Below are positions 11,797 through 11,995 of a stretch of DNA of 11,995 nt, piece by piece. The notes beneath the pieces are model-generated. The model was not told the origin of the DNA. It did not search any database and was given only the letters and a program-made list of their open reading frames with translations. Each line of letters opens with the position of its first letter. Position 1 is the first letter of the stretch. A program made the position numbers and the translations under genes. Source of the DNA: Deltaproteobacteria bacterium (GTDB taxonomy: Bacteria; Desulfobacterota; Desulfobacteria; Desulfobacterales; ETH-SRB1); contig JAUWQK010000012.1 in assembly GCA_030611115.1 (NCBI GenBank), positions 1 to 11,995 of the forward strand, given 5' to 3'.

Positions 11797-11995
11797 ATTG
11801 ATTCCCTTTTTAAAGCCTAATTTGGTCGCTTCTTCTGAAGACAATAATCTAACCAGGGGGGGTATCTACTCTTCTCTCGTTGGAACTGTAACATCTTGTT
11901 ATTATATCTATTTTGTTACCCACAGTTGTTTGTAGTTTATATCTGATAAACTTTTTTTGCTCATGTATGCTCTGGAGCGGAGCTCTTTTTATGTT
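11797..11995. other. right-edge region without a recognisable gene
   Basis: Nothing recognisable is encoded here on either strand. It contains a run of seven C/G (11856-11862) and an AT-rich hairpin AGTTTAT-ATCTG-ATAAACT (11934-11952) followed by T to 11958, which could be a weak plus-strand terminator. A shorter GAGC-GGA-GCTC stem with five T is at 11975-11990. The region may be the scar of whatever removed the toxin N-terminus. Confidence 0.35.

Overview
This window is almost entirely one complete type III-A (Csm) CRISPR-Cas locus, with every protein-coding gene on the minus strand. Codon use is moderately AT-rich. The mix of Csm subunits, a TM1812-type Csx1 and a Csx20 protein fits an anaerobic bacterium such as a Desulfobacterota (deltaproteobacterial) lineage; that placement is inference, because no 16S or housekeeping gene is present.

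Layout in the direction of transcription (right to left). At the right edge (11995-11441) is the remnant of a BrnT-type toxin gene followed by an intact CopG/BrnA-type antitoxin gene, closed by a hairpin terminator with T-tracts on both strands (11363-11413). Next comes a 118-bp MITE-like palindromic element with 17-bp terminal inverted repeats and a 6-bp direct repeat at its edges (11173-11302). The effector operon then reads cas10/csm1, csm2, csm3, csm4, csm5 (11134-4801). A Phd/YefM-RelE toxin-antitoxin pair with its own promoter-like element sits directly behind csm5 (4711-4074). Then come csx20 (predicted ring nuclease) and csx1 (CARF-HEPN RNase) with a 4-nt overlap, followed by a separate promoter-like element and the adaptation genes cas1, cas2 and a second, divergent cas2. 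Finally there is a ~290-nt leader and the leader end of a CRISPR array (35-nt repeats, 40-42-nt spacers) that runs off the left edge.

How it should work, from family knowledge: Cas10-Csm2-5 with a crRNA recognises foreign transcripts. Csm3 slices the target RNA. The Cas10 HD domain and palm (GGDD intact) supply DNase and cyclic-oligoadenylate synthesis. Csx1 is switched on by the cyclic oligoadenylate through its CARF domain and cuts RNA through its HEPN domain, and Csx20 is expected to remove the signal. Cas1 and the two Cas2 proteins add spacers. No cas6 is visible, so crRNA processing must depend on a gene outside the window.

The most unusual observations are: a 29-codon reading frame with a near-perfect Shine-Dalgarno sequence in the CRISPR leader, ending inside the first repeat; two different Cas2 proteins encoded back to back; a ~145-residue charged coiled-coil extension on Csm5; a ~60-residue insertion in the C-terminal lobe of Cas1; a toxin-antitoxin module between the Csm complex and its signalling accessories; and a MITE-like insertion just upstream of cas10.
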